IMG/VR virus record: IMGVR_UViG_3300006916_000318
Coordinates: 1-26,444 of that record
Reading direction: 5' to 3' (one strand)
From: a virus
Length of the DNA: 26,444 nt
A program made the translations under genes and the position numbers. Position 1 is the stretch's first letter. Every line of letters begins with the position of its first letter. Shown piece by piece: positions 1-10,212 of the stretch. The notes under the pieces were generated by a model, which searched no databases, had not been told where the DNA came from, and saw nothing but the letters and a program-made list of their open reading frames with translations.

Positions 1-14
1 CAGATCAACTAGAT

Positions 15-377
15 ATGAAGATTGCTGTAGATAGTTTTGGTAGGCGCGGAGTGCCTGCTGCACAACGTCTGGAGAGAAAAGCAGTAAAAACGTTAATACG
101 AGATATGAACGCTGAAGCTCAAAAGTTGACAGACGAGCAAAGACAGCTACCGCTCGCGCAACAAGAAAGCATTATTGCTGCCAATCTGGCGAGTAGATAC
201 GACAAAGACAAACTTGTTGGCCTAGAGGCAGCATTGGATCAACACGGAAAGTATCTAAGAAGCGTGTTTGGATCGCGGGGAACAGATAGATATGACTCAG
301 CACTTGAGCAGTATTTACAAGAATTCCCTCATTTGAACTCGAACTTGTTCACTGAAAATGTTGCACCAAACTACTAA
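15..377 (+). CDS. Unknown 120-aa protein upstream of the giant protein
   Basis: I do not recognise this family. The protein is mostly helical and charged, with basic stretches near residues 10-30 and a Gln/Ala-rich middle; there is no signal peptide or membrane segment. Its stop codon shares one base with the ATG of the giant polyvalent protein (TAATG), so the two are probably translated together. A TAG lies at 10-12, just before its ATG, and could be the end of a further upstream gene. Position in the late block suggests a virion or virion-assembly protein, but that rests on context only. Confidence 0.75.
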   Translation: MKIAVDSFGRRGVPAAQRLERKAVKTLIRDMNAEAQKLTDEQRQLPLAQQESIIAANLASRYDKDKLVGLEAALDQHGKYLRSVFGSRGTDRYDSALEQYLQEFPHLNSNLFTENVAPNY

Positions 378-3300
378 TGGCGACACAAGAAGAGTTTATA
401 CAGGCTTTAATATCTAGGCTTCAGCCTCAAGGTACGCCTGCTGCTCCAACGCAGTTTGACCAACCCGAAAATCTACCGCCTACACAATTTGCGGCTCAAC
501 CGTTTTCAATAGGTCAGCCTCAAGCCGGTAGCCTTGCAGCAGGGTTTGTGCAAGATCAGGCTCCAGCACAACCCTTGATGCCACCTCCTACGCCAGAAGA
601 GCAAGAACGTTTAAACATTTTTGGCGCAGCAGATAGGGCATTCCTTCCTCCACCCCAGCCAGCTTCGGATGAAAGTCAAAACTACTTCATGCAAGTGGGC
701 CGTGGGTTGGGTCGTGGGTTCGCGCAAAGTGGATTGACCCTAGGACAAGGTTTGTTCGCTACAGCCGATGCTGTCACCAATGTTGCTGGCTATGAAGATG
801 CGATAGACCCAGAGACCAGCGAGTTTCTTAAAGGCTTAAATGAAGCTAGAGAAATCGTCGGGTATGAAGAAGGCGCTGTAGGCAAGATGGCTGAAGTCAT
901 AGGCAGCATGGGCACCTTGATTATACCGGGGCTAGGCGTTGCGGGAGCAGCAAGGGGCGCGTTGGCAGCGCAAGCGGCTGGCAGGGTAGAAGCAGCCAGA
1001 AGGTTGAAGAATCTAGGATACGGATTGCGCGGCCTGACGGGCGTTGTGGCTTCAGGCACTGGTGCTGGCACCGCGAACCAAATGTTGGAGGCGTATGCCA
1101 AGGCTGGGAATGACGTTACTAACGCACAACGTAACCTGTCTACAGCCTTTGGTTTAGGTATTGGCCTTACAGAATTACTGCCACTAGAAATTCTGTTACG
1201 AGGTATACCCGCCTCACTGGGTAGAAACGTAACAAATAGGTATGCGGTCAGGGCGGCACAAAACATTACCAATGCTGGTGCCGAAGGCGGTCAGGAAGCT
1301 GTCGCAGGCATCATGCAGGAGCTTGCAGCGCAAGGTAACTATAACCCCGACCAGCCGATAGGTGATTCGGCGTTAGCTGACTTTGGTTACGGGTCTGCCG
1401 CTGGCTCCATCATTGATGGCTTGCTAGGCAAGAAGTTCCGATTACCCAAGACTGAAAAGGCGCTGTCCGAGGATTACCAGAAGACAGAGGCACTGCAACC
1501 CCTCACCGAAGAAGAGCTTTCTGAGATACAGCGCAAAGAAGAAGACATTGCGTATTATGACGATGAAGGTAATCAGCAGGGCGGTCAGGTCGTAGGGTTC
1601 GATGATGACACTGTGACGCTATCTGTTGATGATGATCTCATCACCCTGCCTCGAAATCAGATGCCAGACCCAGACACAGGCAACTCCTTTGCATCTGATG
1701 CCGATTTGCTTACACCCCGATTCAAGATAGACGGTGAAGAAATAGGCGCAATGACTTTGCCTGATGTCGTTGATCTCAGGAACAAAGAGCTTTTGCCGGA
1801 TACGCTACGAGCAGAGGTAGATGCAGGCAACATAAGCCTAGAAAAAGCTATCGAGATGGCTAAGACCGATGACCAGCAACTCGTAGCCACCGTAACGCCT
1901 GACAAGAAATATCGCATCAAGGCGCTCACGCAAGAAATCAATCGTCGTGATCCAGAGTTCAACGCTTCTCTTTCAGAGGAAGCAGCAGACCAACAGTCTA
2001 GGGCAGCAGCCGGGGTCGATATAGATAGCGGTGAGTTCGGTGATGACCTAGATGCCAGTTTAAACGCAAGGGTAAGCCCATCGCTTACAGACACGGTTGT
2101 TGGTCGGACAGTTGGCGGGACTGTTGATCCGAGCATAGTCGGCAAAGATGCGCTCGATAAAGCGTTTAAAGCTGCTGGTGTCTCCAAGAAAGACCGAGCC
2201 ACCTATTACGAGGAAGTCGAAGCAAGTCCAGACGCTGCATTCGATAGTCTTAGTCAGGAACAAGTCGTTGGGCTTCTCGAAAGGGCATCAAGGCACAAAG
2301 AACGCAAAGCTGAAGAGAAGAGGGCGCAGAAAGAGCGAGAGGCACAAGCGGCTACAGAAGAGCAGATTCAGCTTAAAGCGCAAGAGATAGAAGCTGCAAA
2401 ACAACAAACGGTAGTTACACCAACGACAGGAGATCAAGCCACTGTCGTTGCAGAAGAGATTGCCGAGACTATCGAAGAGGCTCCTGCACAGCCTGCCCTC
2501 ACAGAGAAACAACAAACTAGAGCAGCTAAGTTCCGTAAACGTCTGGCTGATGCAGAAACACCAATAGACCGTATAAACGCTGCGGTGAGCATGATAACCC
2601 GTGGTCAAACAGATAATAATCCCGAATTGATTGCTGAAGGCGAGGCGGCGTTACGCGCAGCCGAAGCCGAAGGATTTACGATTCAAGAAGGAACGAGAAA
2701 AGGAGACACACGAACTTACAATGAAGACACAAACGCAGGCTTAACTAGAAGGGTATCTCGACAAAATACTCCTAATGACGGCGACATTGAAACAATAGAG
2801 AGCGTTCAAAAAGTAGGAATAATAAAAGATGGACGGTTGGTTCAAGTTTCACAAGCAACTACTAGTTATAAATCTCCACAACCAGAAGAAACACAAATAA
2901 CCCCAGAGCCAGAGGTTGTAGTAGAAGAAGCACCTGCGCCCGTAGGCTTTCAATCTAAAACTGTTGAGGACTCTAAGCCACGATATAGAAATGTAACGCC
3001 TGTATTTAACTCTTTGCTCGATAAAGCTCTGTACATAGTAGGCAACCCTAAGAGCAAATCTAAAGCCGATGAGCAGGTAATGGGTGAGCTTAGGTCATTC
3101 TTGCAGCAAAAAGCGCCCGATTTAGAAGATGCAAACATCCGTAGACTAGGGATGGCTGTACGAGATAATGTCAAGTATCAAGGCGAAATAGCTCGGAAAG
3201 CGGAACGATCAAGTTTCGAGGTGCAAGAGCAGGTATTGCCTGACGTTGACCTTTCTTCTCCAGACTTAATCGAATCAATACTAGATCGCTATCAAAAGCC

Positions 3301-6300
3301 AGCGGCTGATACCGAGCCTACTGCGTCTAAGCCTGTAAAGCCCACACTCCCCAAGACAGAACAGGTTGTTGCAACTCCGAAAGAAAAAGCAGATCTGAGA
3401 GAAGCCATAGGCGTGATGGCTGGCGATAACGCGAAAGCAATAAAGCTAGGAACCGAAGCATATCAACGCCGTCGAGATCAGGGTGAGAGCCACGAAGAAG
3501 CATTAGATGCGTTTGCACAAGATCCAGACTTTCAAGACGCTGCTTTAGACTTTGCCCGTAGAGAGCAGGGTGCAGAGCAAGTATCTCCGGGGCCGGTGGT
3601 CGGAATCGCTGGCACACAAACAGCCCCCGGCGTTCCGGGCATGTTGGTTCAAAAGCAAGGGCCACCGATTGACATCAACACAATCCGACGAATCAGGAAG
3701 ATTGTTAACGATGTAGCGCCCACATCAGATCTTGTTGTAGCCAGCCAGTTATATGGTCAGGTGGTCGATAGAGATGGCGATGTGCAATACGTCATCAACG
3801 GCAACGAGGTTAATTACGAGCAGGCTCTTGGTCTCCAGATGGGCAACATCGTCGGCGTATCTGTAGCGCCAGATGCCGTGATAGACCCAGAAAATAGGGC
3901 TTATCACGAGGCCACACACTTCCTTGTCAACAATGGCTTTATAACAGAGCCAGAGATGAGGTCGCTGATCGCTAACATCCCAAGGCTAGAGCAGATCGTC
4001 CTCGAACATCTGGGCCAGAAGCGATATAAAGAAGCTATGTCGGGCAATGAGTTCCAGAAGTTCAACGAGCTAATTGCATATGGATCAGCTCTATACAACA
4101 GGGGCTTAGATATAGATGGCAAGGTGCCAAAAGAGTTTAACCCTGCGCTACGCCGCATCTTCGCCAAGATTGCTAGACTGTTTAAACAGCTTAGATCCAA
4201 CTTTACTGGTGAATTTGTACCAATGGAGGTGGAGCAGGTCTTCGAGCAGATCCGTCAAGGTAGAACAGGACGCAGAGCGCCAGACCCACAGGCTACACAG
4301 CGCGTCAAACAGGCGATGCTTAAAGAAGATCCAACGGGTCTGAGCGCAGCGACACCTCTGTTTGTTATAAAGCAAGGCCCAGTTGCAGCTAGTTCATCCT
4401 TTGAAAACTTCAGAGGTGAAGTTCCCGCCAGACCAGCATTCAAGTCTGCGATGAAGACCAAGTTAGAAGGCATGACAGGCCAGAAGAAGCTGCCTGATGC
4501 TTGGGGAAGGGTTGAAGGCAATCGGGTGGTAGGCGCGTTGTCTGGCGTGAAAGTAGAAGAATGGAACGATTCAAACATAGAGGCATTCCTTACCAGCTTG
4601 CCTCCAGATAAATCAGTAAGCGGTCAAGAGCTTCTGGATTATTTCAACGACATCGAGCAAGTCGTTGAGATAGTTGTATATGGCTCTCCGCTTGGGCCTA
4701 AGAACGACTCAGACTCAGAGATAAAGTATCGTTCCGCTATACAAGAGGATCGTAATAACCAAGGTTACATAGCGACAGCTAACGATGCGATGACTTCTTT
4801 GCGAACTGGAAAAGGCAAAGACGTTGTAAATGCAATGCAAGTAGCAAATCTAACCCGCAAAGAGGTTCCAAACAAAGACGATATAAATCCTGCATATCCA
4901 CCTGATGTTGTCGATGCCCTAGAGAGCTACGCCGAAGCACTTAAAAAGCAAGATGCTTCATTTGACGATTTGCCTGACCCGATCCAAGAAAAGCAAAGGC
5001 TCATTACCGCATTGCAAAAATCGTTTAAACGAGATGGCACTTCATTGGATCAAAAGGCTTTCGGACTTACCTTGGTAGAAGCAAGCGTTAAGCCGGGATT
5101 CCAGTTTACTAGGGAGGCGGGTGAAATGCTTCCTGCTGGATTTAGTATGGACGATGGTGATTTGCCATTACAGAGAGGGGCGGGAACGGGTAGCGCATAC
5201 GGAACCGAGATATCCGATATACCTAACTTTTATTTCGCATGGACGACGATGGGCGGTAGGGCGATCTCAGCAGGTTCCCCTCGTAGCGGGATGAATTTAC
5301 AGCAAGACTACGGATATAGAGAAATAATAATCGCAGCGCCAAGTATGGCGGGTGATGGAACTTATCACAGTCACTTTCCTGACATTCGCAATCCAATAAT
5401 GCACATGCGTCTTGCCGATATTATTTTAGAGAACGGCGAGTCTGTATTGGTGATCGAGGAAATACAGTCTGATGTTCATCAGGGTGCAGCAGAACTAATG
5501 AAGCGAATGGCTGCAAAGAAGTTGTTTGAGGATGGCGCAATATCAGATAGCAGATTCAAGTTTCTGAACAGAGACCAAAAGAACTTAGTAAGAGAAGCTG
5601 CCTCTCAATTTAAAGATGATGTGTACGGCAAGGTATTTCCTAACCTGCCTCTCAAGAATGAAAATCAGCGGATAGCTTTTGCCATGCAGCAGATTACACG
5701 CATGGCAATAAACGGTGGGTATGACCATATCGCTGTGAGCAATAGCGAGCTACAAGTAGAGCGTTATAAAGACGAATACAAGGCTGCTATTGATGGCTTG
5801 GTGATGACGCAAGTTGCAGATGTCGGCGTGGATTCTGACGCTTTTGGTGTCCTCGCTGGGCAGGAAAATGTTTTTGCTGTCAATACAGAGCAAGGAACAT
5901 TCGAGGTATCAGAGACAGATGTTCGTATGGAGCTAGAGTCTTTGATTGAGCAGGACATATTAGCGCCTGCGTTTCCAGATCCATTTACTGGCTCTTTCCC
6001 TACACAAGAACAACTCACTGGCGAGGTCGCACCACAGGAAATCCAACGAGACCAAGAGGCTATAGATCAGGCTAAGGAAAATTCAGAAGACTCAGCAAGG
6101 AAAAGCGTAGCTCAAATTCTTGCTTTTGCTGCACAAAGAGGAAACCTGTCAGGATTCAGGGCTGCTTCTGCAAGGGCGGCAGATGCTGCATTGCAAGAAA
6201 CAGTCGATGTAGACGGGTTGGATGCGATTAAGCTGGCGTTTATGAAGGCGCTTCTCAAAGCTAACCCAGATATGCCTTCGTCATGGCTTGCCACCTACAC

Positions 6301-9300
6301 AACACCCGTTGTTGGCATGAATAATCAAGGCCAAACAGTCAGAGGTAATTTTCAAAGACAGACAATCGAGCTAGGCAATCAAGGCGTTACAAGATCTGGC
6401 AACCCAAGGCTAGATGATTGGTTGGGTGAAGATGTTGCTCTGTTAGTCCGTAATGACCTACAAAATCCAGAAACTGTATCAGACCAATTTGCTTCTCGAA
6501 ATTTTGTGCAGTTTATACAAAACAAAATTGCACAATCTCAAACACAAAAAGAACGTTTAAACGCTGGAGACAACGAACTTACATCTTATCAAAGGTCTGA
6601 GGCTGAGTTGATGGATGTGGACAGCATTCAAAGGTCGGTCAACAGATTTACAGGCGCGATAGATGTGCCTGTTGGCGGTGGATTCGATAACGTGTACGAC
6701 GAAAAGATACCCAGAGCTTTAGAGTCTGCGTTAGCTAGTCTAATTTCTACATCGAAAAGCCAACTCAAATCTAAGCGTCGAAGCGTAAGGCAAGATAATG
6801 AGGGCCAGCGCCTTTATCTAGGGTCGGGTCACTCGTTAGCTGCCGATATTGATGAGCAAGGTAGCCAAATATCAGCCGAGTTGTCTGATGAGATTCTTAT
6901 AGAAGAGTCTCAAATCGTGTCTGCCGATCAAGTGCAGTCAATGCCTCAAAGAGCGAGGTATGTGGGAGATGAATTTACAACGGAAGGTCAGGCGTTAGCG
7001 CAGGCAATAGGAGAAGACCCTTCAATGTTGCAGTTGGTGGGGGAGCAGGCTCAAGTAGATCCTGATACACCAGATCTTGCTGTTGAGGCGGAAGACGTGA
7101 GCCAGCGTTTTATGATCCCTGTATCTAACAGCCGTAATGCTTTGCGCGTTTACACGCTCACCCCGGAGATGGAAGCCTCGCCCAAAGTCCTCCAGCCTAG
7201 TGATATTTACTTCGCCAAATTGCAGAACGAAAGGGCCGAGGTGACTAATCACGGCACTGAGCAGCTACGCGGTGTGGCTAAGAACGCTAGGCAAAAGGCA
7301 GTCGATTACATCAACGGCATGCCATTCTTTAACACGCTTAAAGGATTGCCACAGAAGCGGGAGTTTTACCTAGAGCGAGCGAAGTATCTTGGCGTGGTAC
7401 AAGCATCCTCTGAGATAGGCACTGTGCTGCGTGACGAGATAGGCAATCAGTTCTTATTCAGGAAGGGTGACAAGAACAGGGGCGCTACAGAGACCCTGAG
7501 AACGTCGATTTTTAATTACATGACCACAGGTGACGCATCACAAGAACAAGCGTTACTGGAGCAGCTAGAAGCCTTAGACCCTAGGGCCGCTAAAGCCTCT
7601 GCAAAAGCTAAGGATATGATCGAAAGCCTAGGCTTGCAGATGGTGCAGAATGGTTTGATGGCACCCAAGACATTCTACGAGAATCGTAGGTCTTATCTGC
7701 CTCGAATATACCTCAAGCACCTATTACAAGATCCGAATCCAGAACGCTTTGGCTATCTGAAGAGAAGGAACGAGGAGCTTACGCCAGAAGATCAAGAGGC
7801 TCTGGGTGTCATCAACGAGCTAGACCCTGCATTCCTTGTGTCGCAAGCCATACAAAGACCGATCAGAGATCTACAGTTTATAGAGTTTATGAACTCGATA
7901 GCGGGTAACAACGCTTGGACGGTAGAAGATGACGTTCTGATGGTGAAGTACACAGACGTTAATGGTAATGAACAAGAGCAGAGTGGTTTATATTTGCTGG
8001 ATCAAGTGGCAACGCTGCGTCAGATAGCTGATGCGGTAGAAGCAGCCGATCCAAACAAGGCAGCAACCTTGCGGCGACAGGCGGAAGAGCTAGATCAAAC
8101 GGTGATTAAGACATTCACCGAGCGCGACATCATGGAGTATTACAACGAGCCTAACCGGGATGTAACCGGGGACACTCAGGGTTATGGTGCTGCGTTTAAA
8201 CGAGTTCCAAGAGGTAAGCAGTATGGCATGTTGTCTGGCAGGCTTGTCAGATCAGAGATATACGACAACGTAATCTCATCTGGATTCATGTTGAACCTTG
8301 GCGATCAGTCATACGTCAATATAGGTAGTAAAGGCAGGAAGCTGACCGCTATCTGGAAGACCATCAAGGTGCCTCTCAACCCACCCACGATTGCGCGTAA
8401 CACGTTCAGTAACGCGATCCTTATCCATCTATCGGGTGTCCCATTCTACCGTGTGTTGCCACGCATGATTGAAGCCACCCGCGAGATAGTTGCTTACAAC
8501 AACGGCGACTTCGCTAATGCCAAGCACTATCAAGAGATGCTGGCTCGTGGTGTAAAGCAGTCATCGTTTACAGATCAAGAGCTTGTCGCCATGCAAGATG
8601 ACATGCTCGACTTCTTAAAGTCTGTAGATGCAAAAGACTTAGGGTTGTTTGGCTGGTTGAAGCTCAACACATGGCAGCGGTTGGCACAGAAGGCCAGTAA
8701 TATCTATCAAGGCATTGAGGTGGTGGGTAAAACAGCCATCGCCATTGATGTCATGGATCGTCAAGGCGGCAGTGCAGACGATGCCTTTTTGAGAGCGCAG
8801 GAATACCTGTTCGATTACGGTGATGTGCCGGATGTTGTCAGAGGATTACGGCAAAGCCCACTGGGTATTCCGTTCCTGACGTTCCAATACAAGGTGCTGC
8901 CGGTACTAGCAAAGACTGCACTGCGTAACCCTATGCGATTCGCCCCTTATGTGGCGCTTTCGTATGCGCTGCCAGCACTGTTTATGAATGCTTTCGACAT
9001 AGACGATGATGATTATGATGAGATCAAGGCATCCATGCCCGATTACATCAGAGGCAATCCGGGTCTGATACCGTTGCCAGCCAGAGATGCCGAGGGCAGG
9101 TTACAGTTCTTGGATACATCTTACTTATATCCTTGGGGGTCGTTCACCAATCTCATCAATGGGGCTTTTGTCAGCGGCAAGAAAGCGGTTGGGGCAGGAA
9201 CACCGTTAGAGCAGGGCATTCAGCTTAAAGATATTTCAAGCACACTTGGCATGTTCGGTGGCCCCGGCTGGTCGCTGTACGACATAAGCCAAAACAGAGA

Positions 9301-9832
9301 CTCGTTTACAGATAGGCCCATCGTTAATCCGACTGATCCACTGTATATCAAGGAAGCTATCGAAAGACCTTTTTATAACAGAGGTAAGATCACCGATGCG
9401 ATGTTCTGGGCAGCGAATCAATACTTGTTGCCGGGGTTCTTGAACACAGAATACGGCGCGGTTTCTAAAATCAACACTGCGTTGAAGGGTGATAGCAAAC
9501 CAAATGGAGTCGCACCAGATACTCTTAATCAATCTATGTTCCGAATGCTTGGTTTAAACGCGATCACTCTTGACCCCGACCAGATACGTCTTTCGTTGCA
9601 GTATCTGGATAGAGAAGAAAGTCAAATCAAAACGGGTATCAACCGTCTGAAAAGAGATAAGACGTTATCCAGACCAGAAAAGAACAGGAGGATTAACGCA
9701 CACTTCCAGACGTTGGAGCGATATAGACTGCAACGCAAGGCTATTATCGAAGCAGCAGCCACCACAAATCGAGTCACCAATAAGCTCAGAATACGAGATG
9801 AAAGAAAAGCTAGGGAGGGGAATCGACCATGA
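377..9832 (+). CDS. Giant polyvalent protein (3151 aa) with zincin, EIQSD-type and LPD38-like regions
   Basis: This resembles the large polyvalent proteins of phages and conjugative elements, which are carried in the particle and thought to enter the host with the DNA. Order seen: Pro/Gln-rich tail (1-100); Gly/Ala-rich, partly hydrophobic region (110-350) with GSMGTLIIPGLGVAG; a small acidic beta-like segment (about 385-430); a charged coiled-coil stretch (about 638-675); a zinc peptidase motif HEATH at 1177-1181; a segment like known polyvalent-protein modules (about 1370-1480, GQELLDYF); a region with EEIQSDVHQ near 1693-1702, preceded by YREIIIA and followed by GGYDHIAVSN; a helical module with RRSYLPRIYL; and a C-terminal region from about 2660 with NPPTIARNTFSNAIL and FDYGDVPDVVRGLR, like LPD38. 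Some C-terminal segments are hydrophobic (APYVALSYALPALFMNAF). Seven GTTTAAAC sites lie inside. The gene ends in an ATGA overlap with the holin. Individual domain functions are inferred from family resemblance. Confidence 0.9.
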   Translation: MATQEEFIQALISRLQPQGTPAAPTQFDQPENLPPTQFAAQPFSIGQPQAGSLAAGFVQDQAPAQPLMPPPTPEEQERLNIFGAADRAFLPPPQPASDESQNYFMQVGRGLGRGFAQSGLTLGQGLFATADAVTNVAGYEDAIDPETSEFLKGLNEAREIVGYEEGAVGKMAEVIGSMGTLIIPGLGVAGAARGALAAQAAGRVEAARRLKNLGYGLRGLTGVVASGTGAGTANQMLEAYAKAGNDVTNAQRNLSTAFGLGIGLTELLPLEILLRGIPASLGRNVTNRYAVRAAQNITNAGAEGGQEAVAGIMQELAAQGNYNPDQPIGDSALADFGYGSAAGSIIDGLLGKKFRLPKTEKALSEDYQKTEALQPLTEEELSEIQRKEEDIAYYDDEGNQQGGQVVGFDDDTVTLSVDDDLITLPRNQMPDPDTGNSFASDADLLTPRFKIDGEEIGAMTLPDVVDLRNKELLPDTLRAEVDAGNISLEKAIEMAKTDDQQLVATVTPDKKYRIKALTQEINRRDPEFNASLSEEAADQQSRAAAGVDIDSGEFGDDLDASLNARVSPSLTDTVVGRTVGGTVDPSIVGKDALDKAFKAAGVSKKDRATYYEEVEASPDAAFDSLSQEQVVGLLERASRHKERKAEEKRAQKEREAQAATEEQIQLKAQEIEAAKQQTVVTPTTGDQATVVAEEIAETIEEAPAQPALTEKQQTRAAKFRKRLADAETPIDRINAAVSMITRGQTDNNPELIAEGEAALRAAEAEGFTIQEGTRKGDTRTYNEDTNAGLTRRVSRQNTPNDGDIETIESVQKVGIIKDGRLVQVSQATTSYKSPQPEETQITPEPEVVVEEAPAPVGFQSKTVEDSKPRYRNVTPVFNSLLDKALYIVGNPKSKSKADEQVMGELRSFLQQKAPDLEDANIRRLGMAVRDNVKYQGEIARKAERSSFEVQEQVLPDVDLSSPDLIESILDRYQKPAADTEPTASKPVKPTLPKTEQVVATPKEKADLREAIGVMAGDNAKAIKLGTEAYQRRRDQGESHEEALDAFAQDPDFQDAALDFARREQGAEQVSPGPVVGIAGTQTAPGVPGMLVQKQGPPIDINTIRRIRKIVNDVAPTSDLVVASQLYGQVVDRDGDVQYVINGNEVNYEQALGLQMGNIVGVSVAPDAVIDPENRAYHEATHFLVNNGFITEPEMRSLIANIPRLEQIVLEHLGQKRYKEAMSGNEFQKFNELIAYGSALYNRGLDIDGKVPKEFNPALRRIFAKIARLFKQLRSNFTGEFVPMEVEQVFEQIRQGRTGRRAPDPQATQRVKQAMLKEDPTGLSAATPLFVIKQGPVAASSSFENFRGEVPARPAFKSAMKTKLEGMTGQKKLPDAWGRVEGNRVVGALSGVKVEEWNDSNIEAFLTSLPPDKSVSGQELLDYFNDIEQVVEIVVYGSPLGPKNDSDSEIKYRSAIQEDRNNQGYIATANDAMTSLRTGKGKDVVNAMQVANLTRKEVPNKDDINPAYPPDVVDALESYAEALKKQDASFDDLPDPIQEKQRLITALQKSFKRDGTSLDQKAFGLTLVEASVKPGFQFTREAGEMLPAGFSMDDGDLPLQRGAGTGSAYGTEISDIPNFYFAWTTMGGRAISAGSPRSGMNLQQDYGYREIIIAAPSMAGDGTYHSHFPDIRNPIMHMRLADIILENGESVLVIEEIQSDVHQGAAELMKRMAAKKLFEDGAISDSRFKFLNRDQKNLVREAASQFKDDVYGKVFPNLPLKNENQRIAFAMQQITRMAINGGYDHIAVSNSELQVERYKDEYKAAIDGLVMTQVADVGVDSDAFGVLAGQENVFAVNTEQGTFEVSETDVRMELESLIEQDILAPAFPDPFTGSFPTQEQLTGEVAPQEIQRDQEAIDQAKENSEDSARKSVAQILAFAAQRGNLSGFRAASARAADAALQETVDVDGLDAIKLAFMKALLKANPDMPSSWLATYTTPVVGMNNQGQTVRGNFQRQTIELGNQGVTRSGNPRLDDWLGEDVALLVRNDLQNPETVSDQFASRNFVQFIQNKIAQSQTQKERLNAGDNELTSYQRSEAELMDVDSIQRSVNRFTGAIDVPVGGGFDNVYDEKIPRALESALASLISTSKSQLKSKRRSVRQDNEGQRLYLGSGHSLAADIDEQGSQISAELSDEILIEESQIVSADQVQSMPQRARYVGDEFTTEGQALAQAIGEDPSMLQLVGEQAQVDPDTPDLAVEAEDVSQRFMIPVSNSRNALRVYTLTPEMEASPKVLQPSDIYFAKLQNERAEVTNHGTEQLRGVAKNARQKAVDYINGMPFFNTLKGLPQKREFYLERAKYLGVVQASSEIGTVLRDEIGNQFLFRKGDKNRGATETLRTSIFNYMTTGDASQEQALLEQLEALDPRAAKASAKAKDMIESLGLQMVQNGLMAPKTFYENRRSYLPRIYLKHLLQDPNPERFGYLKRRNEELTPEDQEALGVINELDPAFLVSQAIQRPIRDLQFIEFMNSIAGNNAWTVEDDVLMVKYTDVNGNEQEQSGLYLLDQVATLRQIADAVEAADPNKAATLRRQAEELDQTVIKTFTERDIMEYYNEPNRDVTGDTQGYGAAFKRVPRGKQYGMLSGRLVRSEIYDNVISSGFMLNLGDQSYVNIGSKGRKLTAIWKTIKVPLNPPTIARNTFSNAILIHLSGVPFYRVLPRMIEATREIVAYNNGDFANAKHYQEMLARGVKQSSFTDQELVAMQDDMLDFLKSVDAKDLGLFGWLKLNTWQRLAQKASNIYQGIEVVGKTAIAIDVMDRQGGSADDAFLRAQEYLFDYGDVPDVVRGLRQSPLGIPFLTFQYKVLPVLAKTALRNPMRFAPYVALSYALPALFMNAFDIDDDDYDEIKASMPDYIRGNPGLIPLPARDAEGRLQFLDTSYLYPWGSFTNLINGAFVSGKKAVGAGTPLEQGIQLKDISSTLGMFGGPGWSLYDISQNRDSFTDRPIVNPTDPLYIKEAIERPFYNRGKITDAMFWAANQYLLPGFLNTEYGAVSKINTALKGDSKPNGVAPDTLNQSMFRMLGLNAITLDPDQIRLSLQYLDREESQIKTGINRLKRDKTLSRPEKNRRINAHFQTLERYRLQRKAIIEAAATTNRVTNKLRIRDERKAREGNRP

Positions 9833-10212
9833 GTTTAGTCGGACAATTAATTGGGCCAGTTACAGGGCTGCTAGATAAGTTCATCGAAGACAAAGATCAG
9901 AAGAATGCGCTGGCACATGAGATCGCAACTATGTCAGAGCGTCACGCCCAAGAAGCTCTCAAGGGCCAGCTTGAAATCAACAAGATGGAGGCGGCACACA
10001 AGAGCTTGTTCGTTGCTGGGTGGCGACCTGCTATTGGTTGGATCTGTGCGCTGGGCCTGCTCTACAACACCATCATCGCCAACATAATCAGCATCTGGGT
10101 GGCTGTGCCAGAGGTAGATACAACGCTCCTAGTGCCCGTTATGATGGGAATGTTGGGGTTGGGTGCTATGCGTTCATACGAGAAGGTTAACTCCGTGGCG
10201 CGGGAGAAGTGA
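9829..10212 (+). CDS. Holin, 3TM/GTA-type family
   Basis: A 127-aa membrane protein that should permeabilise the inner membrane so that the endolysin reaches the cell wall. The N-terminal half (to about 60) is an amphipathic, charged helix region; then comes the family-typical GWRPAIGWICALGLLYN (64-80) that opens a hydrophobic segment to about 92, and a second one at 98-115 (LLVPVMMGMLGLGAM). This pattern fits the holin_3TMs family found in gene transfer agents and alphaproteobacterial phages. It starts inside the end of the giant gene (ATGA overlap, preceded by GGAGGGG) and runs into the endolysin, the usual lysis cassette order. Confidence 0.9.
   Translation: MSLVGQLIGPVTGLLDKFIEDKDQKNALAHEIATMSERHAQEALKGQLEINKMEAAHKSLFVAGWRPAIGWICALGLLYNTIIANIISIWVAVPEVDTTLLVPVMMGMLGLGAMRSYEKVNSVAREK

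Noticed and set aside
790-1272. Long minus-strand frames inside the giant gene (also 1657-2202, 3327-3665)
   Set aside because: The giant frame is continuous with conserved motifs; the antisense frames show no leader or family resemblance.
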